Source: Alistipes sp.
Lineage (GTDB): Bacteria; Bacteroidota; Bacteroidia; Bacteroidales; Rikenellaceae
DNA: 6,539 nucleotides
Assembly: GCA_017559685.1 (NCBI GenBank)
Contig: JAFYQY010000106.1
Coordinates: 1 to 6,539, forward strand
Reading direction: 5' to 3'
Shown here: piece after piece, positions 6,535 through 6,539 of the stretch
Layout of the letters: the number at the start of each line of letters is the position of its first letter
Position numbering within the stretch: the stretch's first letter is position 1
Program-made: the position numbers and the translations under genes
Notes under the pieces: generated by a model
Seen by the model: the letters and a program-made list of their open reading frames with translations, nothing else
Told to the model about the DNA's origin: nothing
The model's database searches: none

Positions 6535-6539
6535 GAATC

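Noticed and set aside
6346..6539. An open minus-strand frame entering from the right edge and ending at a TGA at 6348-6346, overlapping the uppP start.
   Set aside because: It runs through the repeat array, both hairpins and the uppP promoter, and its translation looks like repeat sequence followed by a Phe-rich stretch from the T-run. I cannot exclude the end of an upstream gene, but nothing supports it.

Overview
The window looks like chromosomal DNA from a member of the Bacteroidota, most likely Bacteroidales and possibly a Rikenellaceae/Alistipes-like organism. Three things point there. One protein is a DUF4270 lipoprotein, a family essentially restricted to this phylum. The best promoter has the Bacteroidota form (a TAnnTTTG -7 box with a TTTG-like -33 box 19 bp upstream). 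The leaders before start codons are A/T-rich and lack clear Shine-Dalgarno sequences. The genus is an inference.

All seven genes lie on the minus strand, so transcription runs from high to low coordinates. In that order they are: uppP (undecaprenyl-diphosphatase, 6359-5571); a signal-peptide-bearing M55 DppA-like D-aminopeptidase (5564-4728); truB (tRNA pseudouridine-55 synthase, 4715-4002); queA (queuosine biosynthesis, 3920-2871); a short protein matching only the N-terminal half of glycogen/starch synthase (2824-2015); a DUF4270 lipoprotein whose start overlaps the previous gene (2031-346); and the first 91 codons of topA (DNA topoisomerase I, 274 to the window edge). Spacing is tight: 6, 12, 81 and 46 bp, then a 17-bp overlap, then 71 bp. 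I see no convincing factor-independent terminator, so the first six genes may form one transcription unit. A weak candidate promoter at the end of the DUF4270 gene could start topA separately.

Functionally the cluster mixes envelope and tRNA work. UppP regenerates the undecaprenyl-phosphate carrier for peptidoglycan. The exported M55 protein has every expected zinc ligand and could trim D-amino-acid peptides in the periplasm. TruB and QueA modify tRNA. The short GT5 protein and DUF4270 form an overlapping pair of unknown joint function. The uppP-truB-queA core is an order I know from Bacteroidales; the M55 gene between uppP and truB is the notable insertion.

The 180 bp right of uppP (6360-6539) contains no gene I can support. 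It holds the uppP promoter and, 17 bp upstream of its -33 box, a mosaic of 10-bp repeats (CTTGATAGGA). There are five direct copies followed by two inverted half-copies on the same 10-bp spacing, interrupted by a perfect GC-rich hairpin and followed by a second GC-rich hairpin with a GCAA loop. This is the least explained part of the window. I found no RNA genes, insertion sequences or CRISPR arrays.
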